NCBI GenBank assembly: GCA_030448025.1
Contig: JAUJNQ010000002.1
Location: 222,315-259,707 of the forward strand
DNA from: Acidimicrobiales bacterium
GTDB taxonomy: Bacteria > Actinomycetota > Acidimicrobiia > Acidimicrobiales > GCA-2861595
Direction of reading: 5' to 3'
Length of the DNA: 37,393 bases
Shown: in pieces, positions 1 to 7,700 of the stretch
Layout: every line of letters begins with the position of its first letter
Numbering within the stretch: position 1 is the first letter of the stretch
The notes under the pieces: generated by a model
Database searches by the model: none
Told to the model about the DNA's origin: nothing
The model's input: the letters and a program-made list of their open reading frames with translations, nothing else
Made by a program: the position numbers and the translations under genes

Positions 1-369
1 CTTTCCCGCAGCGACGACGGGCTTCCCAAGCTTCTGGTCACCACCCGGGCGCTGCACCTGCGCCGTCGCCGCCCCGACCTCTTCGGGCCCAAGGGCGGCT
101 ACGAACGGCTGCCCGTGGGCGGGGGTCACGCTGAGCGGGTGGTGGCCTTTTCCCGTGGTGCCCTGGGTGCCCGGGGCGAAGGCTCGCTGACCGTGGTGCC
201 GCGCCTGGTGATGGGGATCGACGGCTGGGACGACACCGCCGTGGACCTGCCGCCCGGTCAGTGGCACAACGAGCTCACCGCCGAGCAGTGGCCCGAAGGG
301 CGAGTGCGGTTGTCGGACCTGCTCGCCCGCTTCCCCGTCGCCCTCCTCTGCGGCGGGGAGGAAGGGTGA
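1..369 (+). CDS. treY: Maltooligosyl trehalose synthase, C-terminal part
   Basis: This is the last 122 codons of a gene that starts before the window. TreY isomerises the reducing-end alpha-1,4 bond of a maltooligosaccharide to alpha-1,1, making maltooligosyl trehalose in the cytoplasm. The visible part has the family's usual C-terminal layout: a KLLVTTRALHLRRRRPDLF stretch that begins the final beta-domain, GGGHAERVVAFSRG, a VVPRLVMG strand, GWDDTAVDLP, and a terminal LLARFPVALL. The stop codon overlaps the GTG start of treZ by four bases (GTGA), so the two are translationally coupled. The catalytic barrel lies outside the window. The identification rests on this tail and on treZ following directly. 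Confidence 0.9.
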   Translation, partial: LSRSDDGLPKLLVTTRALHLRRRRPDLFGPKGGYERLPVGGGHAERVVAFSRGALGARGEGSLTVVPRLVMGIDGWDDTAVDLPPGQWHNELTAEQWPEGRVRLSDLLARFPVALLCGGEEG

Positions 370-2099
370 GCACCTTCCGGGTGTGGGCTCCGACGGCGGC
401 GCGGGTCGAGGTCGAGGTCAACGGGGCACGCTTGCCGATGGCCGGGGTGGGTGACAGGGGCTGGTACCAAGCCGACATCGAAGAGGCCGGTGCGGGCAGC
501 GACTACCGCTTCGTGCTCGACGGAGGCGACGCTCTTCCCGATCCCCGCTCCGCCCACCAGCCAGCGGGGGTGCACGGCCCGTCGCGGGTGGTGGACCATG
601 CCGCCTTCGGGTGGACGGACGAAGGATGGCGCGGTGTCCACCTGCCCTCGGTCGTCATATACGAGCTGCACGTGGGCACGTTCACTCCCGAGGGAACCTT
701 CGACGGCGCCATCGCCAAGCTCGATCACCTGGTTCATCTGGGGGTCGACGTGGTGGAGCTCATGCCCGTGAACGAGTTCCCGGGGTCGCGCGGCTGGGGC
801 TACGACGGGGTTGGCCTCTACGCCCCTCATCACGCCTACGGCGGCCCCGACGGCTTGAAGCATCTGGTCGACGCCTGCCACCGCAAGGGCATCGGTGTGG
901 TGATGGACGTCGTCTACAACCACCTGGGTCCGGCCGGGAACTACCTGGCAAGCTATGGCCCGTACTTCACCGACCGCTACGCCACGCCGTGGGGCCAGGC
1001 TGTCAACCTCGACGGACCGGGCAGCGAGGAGGTGCGCCGGTTCTTCGTGGACAACGCCGTCACGTGGCTCGAGGACTACCACTGCGACGGGCTTCGCCTC
1101 GACGCCGTCCACGCCGTCATCGACGCCTCGGCCACCCACCTCCTGGAGCAGCTCTCGGTACGGGTGGCGGACCTGTCGGCCCAGCTCGGGCGGCACCTGT
1201 TCCTGATCGCCGAGAGCGACCTCAACGATCCCCGTGTGGTGCGCCGCCGGGAGGTGGGTGGCTACGGGATCGATGCCCAGTGGAGCGACGACTTCCACCA
1301 CGCCATCCATTCGGTTCTCACCGGCCAGATAACGGGCTACTACCAGGACTTCGGGACCATGGCCGCGCTGGCCACCGCCCTTGGACGGGCGTTCGTCTAC
1401 GCCGGCGAGTACTCGCCCTACCGCCGGCGACCTCATGGCCGCCTCGACCCCGCCCTCTCCGGCCATCGCTTCCTCGGCTACTCCCAGAACCACGACCAGG
1501 TGGGGAACCGGGCGGCCGGGGAGCGCACGGCAGCGCTGGTGAGCACGGCGCGGCTCAAGGTGGCCGCCGCCCTCGTCCTGACGTCCCCGTTCATCCCCCT
1601 CCTGTTCCAGGGCGAGGAGTGGGGTGCAAGCACGCCCTTCCAGTACTTCACCGACCACCAGGACGCCGACCTGGGGCGCGCAGTGAGCGCGGGGCGGCGG
1701 CGGGAGTTCGCCGCCTTCGGGTGGGACCCGGAGGACGTCCCCGACCCGCAGGACCCGGCCACCTTCGAGCGTTCCAAGCTGGACTGGTCAGAGCTGGAGC
1801 CAGAGCCTCACCACCAGCTGCTCCACTGGTACCGGCGGCTGATCCAACTCCGACGGGAGGTACCCGACCTGGCCGACGGTCGTCTGGACCGGGTGCAGGT
1901 CACCTACGACGAGGACGGGCGTTGGCTGGTCGTGCTCCGAGGCCGGGCAACGATCACCTGCAACCTCGGTTCGGGTGACGCTCGTCTTCCGGCGACAGGC
2001 CGTCTCCTGGCCGCCTCCGAGCCCGGCGTCAGCGTCGACGACGGAAGCATCCTTCTGCCGCCCGACTCCGTGGGTGTGCTCGTTGCGGTGACCTGCTGA
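366..2099 (+). CDS. treZ: Malto-oligosyltrehalose trehalohydrolase
   Basis: TreZ releases free trehalose from maltooligosyl trehalose, completing the TreY-TreZ route. The 577-residue product has the family's usual length. An N-terminal beta-sandwich (from STFRVWAPTAARVEVEV) is followed by the GH13 barrel. The conserved GH13 regions are visible: DVVYNHLG (region I), DGLRLDAVHA with the nucleophile Asp (region II), LIAESDLN with the acid Glu (region III) and SQNHDQVGNR (region IV). I chose the GTG at 366 because a GGAGGAAGG ribosome site lies just upstream, the protein homology begins there, and it overlaps the treY stop. A longer open frame upstream only reads antiphase through treY. A short hairpin follows the stop. 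Confidence 0.95.
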   Translation: MSTFRVWAPTAARVEVEVNGARLPMAGVGDRGWYQADIEEAGAGSDYRFVLDGGDALPDPRSAHQPAGVHGPSRVVDHAAFGWTDEGWRGVHLPSVVIYELHVGTFTPEGTFDGAIAKLDHLVHLGVDVVELMPVNEFPGSRGWGYDGVGLYAPHHAYGGPDGLKHLVDACHRKGIGVVMDVVYNHLGPAGNYLASYGPYFTDRYATPWGQAVNLDGPGSEEVRRFFVDNAVTWLEDYHCDGLRLDAVHAVIDASATHLLEQLSVRVADLSAQLGRHLFLIAESDLNDPRVVRRREVGGYGIDAQWSDDFHHAIHSVLTGQITGYYQDFGTMAALATALGRAFVYAGEYSPYRRRPHGRLDPALSGHRFLGYSQNHDQVGNRAAGERTAALVSTARLKVAAALVLTSPFIPLLFQGEEWGASTPFQYFTDHQDADLGRAVSAGRRREFAAFGWDPEDVPDPQDPATFERSKLDWSELEPEPHHQLLHWYRRLIQLRREVPDLADGRLDRVQVTYDEDGRWLVVLRGRATITCNLGSGDARLPATGRLLAASEPGVSVDDGSILLPPDSVGVLVAVTC

Positions 2100-2100
2100 T

Positions 2101-2123
2101 CGGTGGGTTTGATCACTCCACCG
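2101..2123. terminator. Hairpin between convergent treZ and SpoIID-like genes
   Basis: CGGTGG (2101-2106) and CCACCG (2118-2123) form a perfect 6-bp stem with an 11-base loop. It fills nearly all of the 27 bases between the two convergent stop codons, so it could end transcription in both directions. There is no clear T-tract, so termination is an inference. Confidence 0.5.
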
Positions 2124-2126
2124 GGT

Positions 2127-3719
2127 TCAGCGCTCGTCAGGCTGTGCAACCCCCATTCGGGCCAGCGCCAGGCGGTCGACCAGAAGGCCCGCGGTGGCGC
2201 ACAGCAGGAGCATGAAGGCGATCGCGGCCGGTACGACGGGTGGCGACCCCTGCTCCTCGGACCGGTTCGCCGCCAGCCGGCGTGATGTCGTCGCTGCTGG
2301 GTCGGCTGGCGGGAGCGCGGCGGTGTCGATCGGGATGCTGGTCACCCGGTAGAGGCCCGAATAGGCGATTAGGGACACGGCATGGGGCCCGGCATGGGCC
2401 GGCGTGGGCAGGGCGACCGTGGACTCGCCGGCCTCCACCAGCGTCGGAGGCGCAGGCGCTGCCGTCTGCCCGGTGGGACTCTTCACGTTCACCTGCACGA
2501 GGGCGGGAGCGGACAGGCGGAAGCGGATCAGCTTGGCGTTGTCGGGCTCCGGCGATGCTGGCGGTGCGGGCTCGGGCCCCAAGACCTCGATGCCAAGGGC
2601 CTCGATGCCCGGTGCCGCTTCCTGCCCCGGCGGCGGCACGACCCGCAGCTTGCCCTCGGGCCCGGGCAGGACCTTCCAGTCTCCGGTGGCGACGACGGCC
2701 AGCGTCCGACCGGCCTCGTCGAGCACGCGGAACCGGCCCGGGCCGCTGACCGTGACCGCCGAGCGTCCGGTGTCCAGGGCCACCCGGATGGTGGCCGGCA
2801 TGCGGCCGGCCGGGAGCCGACCGGGCCTGGCCCCGCCGTAGTAGCTGGAGAGGATGGAGCCCGCCCCGGCCCCGCCCTGGGCCTTGGCCAGGGCGCCGTA
2901 CTGGCTCATCCCGATGCCATGGCCCCTGATGACCGGCGCATCGGAGACCTTGGGTCCGCTCCCGGCGGGCGCGCTCGGAGGTGCGGGGGCCGGCTGAGGG
3001 CTGGCGGGCTGAGGGCTGGGCGGAGGGGGCGGTGGGGGATCGGCGGGCACGACGCCGAGGAGCGGAGGGCCGGCCGGTGGTGGGGCGGCCGGAGGGGCGG
3101 CGCCAGGGGGGCTCGGGGCGGGAGGCTTGGCCGGAGCGCGAGCCGCCGGCTTGGCGGGAGCCGATTGCCCGCCCGTACCGGGGACTGCCCCGGCGTAGTA
3201 CATCGACTTGATGGGAGCCCCTCTCCTGAGGAGCACCTGGCCCCGGGTGGACTCCACCGCCGCCACCCACCGCTCACCGGCTTGGGCGCGCTCCTTGGCC
3301 AGCCCGACGTAGACCTGGCACGCCTGGGTGGGGCAGATGTCGGCGCCTATGGCGGACGCCGAGGGGGGAGGGTTCTGCTTCTGGTGCAGCGCGTAGGTCC
3401 GAGCGGCGATGGCCTGCGCTTGCAGCGCTGCGGTGGGCCAGCTGGAGGGGACCTCGGAGATGCCCCGCACGTAGTCCTCGACGCCGACGTCGTTGATGAC
3501 GCCCACTCCGGAGCCCGACCGCACCAGCTCCATGGCACCGCGGTAGTCACCGAGGTCCGCCGCGGTGAGGAACCCGTCCGGTGCCAGGCTCTCGAACCGC
3601 ACCCGCTCCACGAGCCATCCCGCGGGGGTCGGAACCGCCGCCTTAGCGCTCGATCCCGTGGCGCCAGCCGTGGTGAATCCGACCATCAGCAGCAGGGCGA
3701 CGAGCACCCGAACACGCAC
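2127..3719 (-). CDS. SpoIID/LytB-domain cell-wall protein with Pro/Ala-rich insert
   Basis: The GTG start at 3719 is preceded by GGAGGCGG and gives 530 residues. A hydrophobic signal segment (VRVLVALLLMVGF) lies at the N-terminus. The SpoIID/LytB domain follows: GVEDYVRGISEVPSSWP, AQAIAARTYAL, CPTQACQVYVG and STRGQV, and later GHGIGMSQYGALAKAQG near residue 265 and LSSYYGG. Family members act on peptidoglycan (SpoIID is a lytic transglycosylase; LytB enhances an amidase), so this one is probably exported and wall-associated. It is odd in two ways. About 75 residues of Pro/Ala-rich low-complexity sequence (roughly 180-255) interrupt the domain before the GHGIGMSQYG motif, and there is a C-terminal membrane segment (about 495-514). 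Usual actinobacterial members lack that large internal linker, as far as I know. It lies 71 bases after the NAD-kinase-like gene and may be read from the same transcript. Confidence 0.8.
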   Translation of the reverse strand: MRVRVLVALLLMVGFTTAGATGSSAKAAVPTPAGWLVERVRFESLAPDGFLTAADLGDYRGAMELVRSGSGVGVINDVGVEDYVRGISEVPSSWPTAALQAQAIAARTYALHQKQNPPPSASAIGADICPTQACQVYVGLAKERAQAGERWVAAVESTRGQVLLRRGAPIKSMYYAGAVPGTGGQSAPAKPAARAPAKPPAPSPPGAAPPAAPPPAGPPLLGVVPADPPPPPPPSPQPASPQPAPAPPSAPAGSGPKVSDAPVIRGHGIGMSQYGALAKAQGGAGAGSILSSYYGGARPGRLPAGRMPATIRVALDTGRSAVTVSGPGRFRVLDEAGRTLAVVATGDWKVLPGPEGKLRVVPPPGQEAAPGIEALGIEVLGPEPAPPASPEPDNAKLIRFRLSAPALVQVNVKSPTGQTAAPAPPTLVEAGESTVALPTPAHAGPHAVSLIAYSGLYRVTSIPIDTAALPPADPAATTSRRLAANRSEEQGSPPVVPAAIAFMLLLCATAGLLVDRLALARMGVAQPDER

Positions 3720-3790
3720 GACCCGCCTCCCCACGGGCGACAGGGTACCGGTCCCTCGCTCTGGCAGGAGGAAGCGGTGCGGGGGCGGCG

Positions 3791-4705
3791 CTAGAGACCG
3801 GTGCGGGCGACGAGATGGAGATGGATGGAGGCCTGGGACACGGTGACCTCCTGGCCCCAACCGAGTACCAGGCGATCGGACTCGATGCCGTCGCCGAACA
3901 CGACCAGCCCATCGGATTCGGCCACGACGGCCAGCTCCTCCCCAGCACCCAGCAGGCCCTCCGTGCAATCGGTGCCCGTAGCTGGGGAGGGCCATGCCTC
4001 TCGGACGAACCAGGCCAGGCTGGGCGCTCCCGGGTGAGGAAGCTCGAGGCCACTGCGACGCTCCAGCCAGGCCGAGCGGCACCATCCCGAGCAACCCGTT
4101 CCCGTGCCCACGAGCAGGCCCGATGACGACTGCCGTTCGCTCCGTCCGTCGGCCACCACGATCCGGTAGCGAGCCGACTGATGGCTCGGATGACCGACGT
4201 AGACCTCGTTCAGGGCGGTCAGCACCTGACCGTCGTCCGTGCGCGCCTCCACCATGGTCCTCCGCTCCACGGCGCGGTCCACCCGCTCGGACGCCGCCGC
4301 GCTCAACAGCTCAGGGGCGGCCGCCGGAGGGTGGGGAACGAGGGTTCCGGGGTTGCGGGCCGGGTCGGGGTTGATGCCGATCACCGGCTGGCCCCGGAGG
4401 TACTTGGCCACGTTGGCCACCAGGCCGTCCTGGCCTACGGCCACGACGATGTCATCGGGAGCGAACAGAAACCGGTCCAGGTCGCCTCGCTCCACCCGCC
4501 CCCGGCGCCAGTCGAGCGGAATGGCAGCGGCCACCGTGGCCAGAGCGGCGCGCTGGACCTCGTGGCGAGCTTCCGCCTCTTCCAGGCTCCGGCCTCGGGT
4601 CCGGAGGAAGAACGCCGCCTGCTGGCGGGTGCCATGGCGGGCGACCAGCTCCTCCAGCTCGGTGCAACGGTGCACCACCACGGCCCTCGGCCCCAGAGTG
4701 CTCAT
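3791..4705 (-). CDS. Divergent NAD kinase-like protein
   Basis: The 304-residue product keeps the outline of the ATP-NAD kinase fold. VAVGQDGLVANVAKYL (residues 88-103) stands in for the GGDG nucleotide motif, with the second Gly replaced by Gln. VIGINPDP follows, then LNEVYVG (N166, E167) for the NE motif, and SSGLLVGTGTGCSGW (about 194-208) for the conserved Ser/Gly-rich segment. True NAD kinases phosphorylate NAD to NADP; whether this one does is open because of the altered GGDG motif. I chose the ATG at 4705 over the TTG at 4711. It lies 36 bases after the SPFH gene and shares its promoter. Sitting opposite an NrtR-like regulator, a family tied to NAD metabolism, supports a role in pyridine-nucleotide or ADP-ribose metabolism (inference). 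Confidence 0.72.
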   Translation of the reverse strand: MSTLGPRAVVVHRCTELEELVARHGTRQQAAFFLRTRGRSLEEAEARHEVQRAALATVAAAIPLDWRRGRVERGDLDRFLFAPDDIVVAVGQDGLVANVAKYLRGQPVIGINPDPARNPGTLVPHPPAAAPELLSAAASERVDRAVERRTMVEARTDDGQVLTALNEVYVGHPSHQSARYRIVVADGRSERQSSSGLLVGTGTGCSGWCRSAWLERRSGLELPHPGAPSLAWFVREAWPSPATGTDCTEGLLGAGEELAVVAESDGLVVFGDGIESDRLVLGWGQEVTVSQASIHLHLVARTGL

Positions 4706-4741
4706 GTCCAAGGTCCAGCTGTCAACCCCTCGGCCGGCGAG

Positions 4742-5788
4742 TCATTGGTGGCGACCCGGAGCCGGGCCCACCGCTGTGGGACCAGGGCCTCCCACGCCGG
4801 CGCTGAACCTGGCCAGCAGGGGGGTGAGCAGATCCGGTGTGATGGCGAGGGTGCCGATGTCGGGGAGGTGGCTGGCCAGCTCCCTGGCCGCCAGGCCGAG
4901 CAAGGTGGTCTGGTCCACGTCCTGGTAGGCGGCCAGGCGAGCGGCCTCGGCCTCGCCGTCTGCCGCACCGGCCAACCGGGTCGCTTCGGCGTTGGCCTCG
5001 GCCAGGCGGCGCGTGCGGGCCGCCTCGGCCTCGGCTTGCACCTGGTCGGCGGCGGCCGCCTCCTCGGCCCGGCGCCGCTCGTTGGCGCCTCGCTGGGCGA
5101 CGAGGTGCTGCTCGCGGTGGGCCAGCTCGATCTGGCTCTGCAGCTCGTTCTCGGCGATGGCCCGCTCCCGCTCCACCGCCACCGCCCTTCGCTCGTAGGT
5201 CGCCTTGTCGGCGTCTTGTTGGACCTGCTCCCGAGTGGTGGTCTGCAGCGCCCGCTCGATCTCGCGCTCGGCCCTCACGGCGACCACCCGCACCCCGACG
5301 ACGGCCACACCGATCTCGACCAGGCGTGGGTCGGCTCCGAGCCCTCCGGCAAGCCGTTCGCGCACGGCGACCACGCCATCGGCCAGCGCTTCGGCAAGGG
5401 GCAAGCTGGCGATGAGGTCGATGGCCTGCTGCTGGGCCAGCTCCACCAGAACGGCCCCGAGCTGGTCGAGCGGAGCTCCCCGCCAAGCTCCGGTGTCGGG
5501 GTCGATGCCGAAGTCCAGGCGGGTGGCGGTGAGGCGGGGGTCCGCAGCCCTGTAGGTGACGGTTGCCTGAACGGTCACATCCTGGAAATCGCGAGTGCGG
5601 GCGTGGAAGAGCAGGGGCTGCTCGCGGTCGTCGACGGGCACCTCGCTCAGCACGGCCGTGAGGGGCCGGAACCAGAAGGCCTGCCCTATGCCTTCATGGA
5701 CCACCCGCCCTCGCCGAAGGTGCTGGACGTAGGTGGTGGGGGCGCCCCGAAGGTGGCGAAGGAACGGAGCCTTCTTGACGTCGGCCAT
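4742..5788 (-). CDS. SPFH/Band 7 domain protein
   Basis: The ATG at 5788 is preceded by AAGGAGG and gives 348 residues. After a short basic N-terminus comes a Band 7 domain (about residues 10-190): RRGRVVHEGIGQAFWFRP, PVDDREQPLLF, TRDFQDVTVQATVTYR and the LVEIGVAVVGVRVVAV segment. A long charged Ala/Glu/Arg-rich coiled coil follows (about 195-300, with ANERRRAEEAAAADQVQAEA), then a short hydrophobic-to-Pro tail. SPFH proteins form oligomeric membrane-associated scaffolds. No clear N-terminal transmembrane helix is visible, so membrane attachment here would be peripheral or partner-dependent. It is the first gene of the minus-strand unit with the NAD-kinase-like gene and is divergent from the Nudix regulator, sharing a 79-base control region. 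Its exact function is unknown. Confidence 0.82.
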   Translation of the reverse strand: MADVKKAPFLRHLRGAPTTYVQHLRRGRVVHEGIGQAFWFRPLTAVLSEVPVDDREQPLLFHARTRDFQDVTVQATVTYRAADPRLTATRLDFGIDPDTGAWRGAPLDQLGAVLVELAQQQAIDLIASLPLAEALADGVVAVRERLAGGLGADPRLVEIGVAVVGVRVVAVRAEREIERALQTTTREQVQQDADKATYERRAVAVERERAIAENELQSQIELAHREQHLVAQRGANERRRAEEAAAADQVQAEAEAARTRRLAEANAEATRLAGAADGEAEAARLAAYQDVDQTTLLGLAARELASHLPDIGTLAITPDLLTPLLARFSAGVGGPGPTAVGPAPGRHQ

Positions 5789-5814
5789 GATGGAAAACCT
5801 CCTTGTCGTCGCTC

Positions 5815-5844
5815 TGACGATAACGAAGGTGAGTCTTATCGTCA
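5815..5844. promoter_or_regulatory. Inverted-repeat operator between SPFH and NrtR-like genes
   Basis: TGACGATAA (5815-5823) and TTATCGTCA (5836-5844) are perfect 9-bp inverted repeats separated by 12 bases. Arm centres are 21 bases apart, about two helical turns, which suits a dimeric regulator. The repeat covers the minus-strand promoter and lies just upstream of the plus-strand -10 element. NrtR-family proteins often bind palindromes next to their own gene, so the neighbouring regulator is the obvious candidate (inference). Confidence 0.7.
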
Positions 5845-5845
5845 A
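5817..5845 (-). promoter_or_regulatory. Promoter of the SPFH / NAD-kinase-like operon
   Basis: On the minus strand TTGACG (5845-5840) and TATCGT (5822-5817) are separated by exactly 17 bases and form a good -35/-10 pair. Each box lies inside one arm of the inverted repeat, so a protein bound there would block RNA polymerase. The SPFH start follows 28 bases further on. Confidence 0.6.
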
Positions 5846-5854
5846 GGTGACGAG

Positions 5855-5860
5855 TACAAT
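5855..5860 (+). promoter_or_regulatory. -10 box of the NrtR-like gene (leaderless)
   Basis: TACAAT ends 7 bases before the GTG start at 5868 and there is no ribosome site. Transcription would begin at or next to the start codon, giving a leaderless mRNA, which is common in actinobacteria. The inverted-repeat operator occupies the -35 region. Confidence 0.5.
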
Positions 5861-5867
5861 CCAAAGA

Positions 5868-6581
5868 GTGAGAAGGAGCAGTCCGGGTGAAACGTTCCGG
5901 GATCGGGCGGCGATTACGGTCGATCTGACCGTCCTAACCGTTCGTCATGATCGACTCGACTTGCTCGTCGCTCGCCGAGCCACCCCGCCCTACCGGGGAC
6001 GCTGGGAGCTCCCGGGTGTCGTGGCGCTCCACGACGAGGACCTGAGGGGTGCCGCCTCCAGAGCGCTGGCGGACCGGGCAGGCGCCTCTTCGGCCATCGT
6101 GCACCTCGAGCAGCTGGCCACGTACGGGAGGCCCGCTCGCGACCCCCGTGGCTGGGTCGTCAGCGTTGCCTACCTGGCCTTCGCCCCTGAGATGCCCGAG
6201 CCGGCAGCTACCGGCTCGACCGGGACGACTCGCTGGGTACCGGCCGCTGACCTGCTCAACGAGCCGCGCCGCTTGGCCTTCGACCATCACCACATACTGA
6301 GTGACGGTGTGGAACGGGCCAGGGCCAAGCTCGAGTACAGCCCCCTCGCCACCGCCTTCTGCCCGGAGGAGTTCACGATCGCCGAGCTGCGCCGCGTCTA
6401 CGAGGCGGCGTGGGGACAGCGCCTCGACCCCAGGAACTTCCACCGCAAGATCACCGGGACCCCCGGTTTCGTGGAGCCCGTCGGCCAGACCACCACCCGT
6501 GACGGCGGTCGCCCTGCGCAGCTGTACCGGCGGGGGACAGCGGACCTCCTGCACCCCGCCATGCTCCGTCACAACCCGTGA
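5868..6581 (+). CDS. NrtR-like Nudix-domain transcriptional regulator
   Basis: The 237-residue protein pairs an N-terminal Nudix-fold domain (about 1-140: AITVDLTVLTV, PYRGRWELPGVVAL, TRWVPAADLL) with a C-terminal winged-helix domain (about 150-225: FTIAELRRVYEAAWGQRLDPRNFHRKI). This is the NrtR architecture; such proteins repress NAD-metabolism genes and respond to ADP-ribose or related metabolites. The Nudix box is degraded: after GVVALHDEDLRG the segment RALADRAG lacks the paired glutamates of the catalytic REXXEEXG motif. It is therefore probably a sensor rather than a hydrolase. The GTG at 5868 is the best in-frame start and looks leaderless. It diverges from the SPFH/NAD-kinase-like operon and probably controls both that operon and itself. 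Confidence 0.8.
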   Translation: MRRSSPGETFRDRAAITVDLTVLTVRHDRLDLLVARRATPPYRGRWELPGVVALHDEDLRGAASRALADRAGASSAIVHLEQLATYGRPARDPRGWVVSVAYLAFAPEMPEPAATGSTGTTRWVPAADLLNEPRRLAFDHHHILSDGVERARAKLEYSPLATAFCPEEFTIAELRRVYEAAWGQRLDPRNFHRKITGTPGFVEPVGQTTTRDGGRPAQLYRRGTADLLHPAMLRHNP

Positions 6582-6645
6582 GGAGCATCGGGTTGGTCAG
6601 TGCCCGCCGCGGCCCATCACCTGGGAAACCGCACCGCACCACACC

Positions 6646-6653
6646 GCATTAGC
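6646..6653. repeat. Target-site duplication, left (GCATTAGC)
   Basis: GCATTAGC stands directly outside the left inverted repeat and recurs exactly at 9471-9478. Eight bases is the duplication length expected for IS1595-family insertion. Confidence 0.85.
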
Positions 6654-6677
6654 GGTAACTATCCCTTTGCTGGAGAA
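6654..6677 (+). repeat. Left terminal inverted repeat of the IS1595-family element
   Basis: This 24-bp end begins GGTAACTATCCCTT and finishes CTGGAGAA. It matches the reverse complement of 9447-9470 at 22 of 24 positions. The stop codon of the passenger gene lies only 8 bases inside it. Confidence 0.9.
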
Positions 6678-6685
6678 GATGGCGG

Positions 6686-7678
6686 TTACTCGTCCATTGG
6701 TAAGGCCACCGTTACGGGAAGCGGTGGCTTGCGATGACGCTCGAAGACCGGCCCGAAGATGGTCAGAACCATCTGAGTCGACCAGAGGCAAAGTTCGAGC
6801 GAGTCGAGTGCCGGTTGAGCACTACCGGTCTGCCAGTCACCAATCGCTACATGAATGGGGAAGTGGTCCTTCATGTCCATTTCCCCTGGCGTCCAGGCAT
6901 CGGCGATGGGAACGGTGAACTGAAAGTACCCCACCTCTGCGCCGTCTTCCAGCGGCTCGATTGCACGACTGGTGTGTTGGAGGTCATATCCGGCTGGTGG
7001 AGTGAGGGGCACATAGGTTTGTTTCTCGACTCCTGCAATCACCGTCGTGTCGCTGTCCAAGCGGTTCCACGCGACGTGGATAGCGCGGTGCTTGTCGATG
7101 TTGTCCAGAGCACAAAGGCGTTGGAGCCCGAATGGAAGCACCGACAGCGCCGGAGCAAACTCAGGTGTGACCAACTGTCGGGTTCCATCCTTTCTGGACG
7201 AGGAAACCGGCCAGGCTGCCCCAAATGCTTCGATGGGGAGGGTTCCCCAGATCGAGGCGTTGCCGTTGTTGTAGGGCTGCAGTTCCTCAATTCGTGTCAG
7301 GTAGCCGCTGAGAGCAAGCTCCTTGCGGAGTTCGCCAAGCGCGCCATTAAGTCGCTTGGGGCTGTCGTAGATGGGAAACTGAACGTCACCGATGTCCTCC
7401 GGCCGCCTTCCAGTGACGAGCGACACGAGCCTGACCATGAGGTAGTCAAGACTGGTACGGGCGTTGTGCAGACAGTCACCGATAACAAGTCCCCAGTCGG
7501 GCTTGATGGGTTGAAGATCTCGGACCTTGAACGAGTACCTGGCCTCATCGATGTTCTTGTCGACCGTGATGCGGTAGTCGTTGCCCTGCCGAAACTGTTC
7601 AATGTCAGCCCGCAAGACATTCAGGTGGTGTTCGGCCCACCGCAGTTTCGCCCATGCGTCATCGAGAGTGATCCTCAT
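6686..7678 (-). CDS. Uncharacterised 330-residue passenger protein
   Basis: I do not recognise a named family. The ATG at 7678 follows a modest AAGGAT site. The N-terminal part is charged and helical (LDDAWAKLRWAEHHLNVLRA). A mid-N motif, DWGLVIGDCLHNARTSLDYLM (W, GD, HN-RTSLDYL; about residues 80-100), suggests a helical bundle like those in several small 'hypothetical' and abortive-infection-like families. Further on are LDNIDKHRAIH and PLEDGAEVGYFQFTV. No signal peptide or membrane segment is seen. It runs from the middle of the element to its left end, divergent from the 61-residue gene with only 22 bases between start codons. Its composition differs from the chromosomal neighbours, consistent with transfer. 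A defence or accessory role is speculation from the context alone. Confidence 0.65.
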   Translation of the reverse strand: MRITLDDAWAKLRWAEHHLNVLRADIEQFRQGNDYRITVDKNIDEARYSFKVRDLQPIKPDWGLVIGDCLHNARTSLDYLMVRLVSLVTGRRPEDIGDVQFPIYDSPKRLNGALGELRKELALSGYLTRIEELQPYNNGNASIWGTLPIEAFGAAWPVSSSRKDGTRQLVTPEFAPALSVLPFGLQRLCALDNIDKHRAIHVAWNRLDSDTTVIAGVEKQTYVPLTPPAGYDLQHTSRAIEPLEDGAEVGYFQFTVPIADAWTPGEMDMKDHFPIHVAIGDWQTGSAQPALDSLELCLWSTQMVLTIFGPVFERHRKPPLPVTVALPMDE

Positions 7679-7700
7679 GCCGACCTATCCTTGGAGGGTC

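Noticed and set aside
258-1658. 466-residue minus-strand open frame
   Set aside because: It is antisense to treZ; it is an artefact of high GC content with no protein motif.
2382-3794. 470-residue plus-strand open frame
   Set aside because: It is antisense to the SpoIID-like gene, with Arg/Gly-rich noise composition.
4181-5890. 569-residue plus-strand open frame
   Set aside because: It is antisense to the NAD-kinase-like and SPFH genes, which have clear motifs and a good ribosome site.
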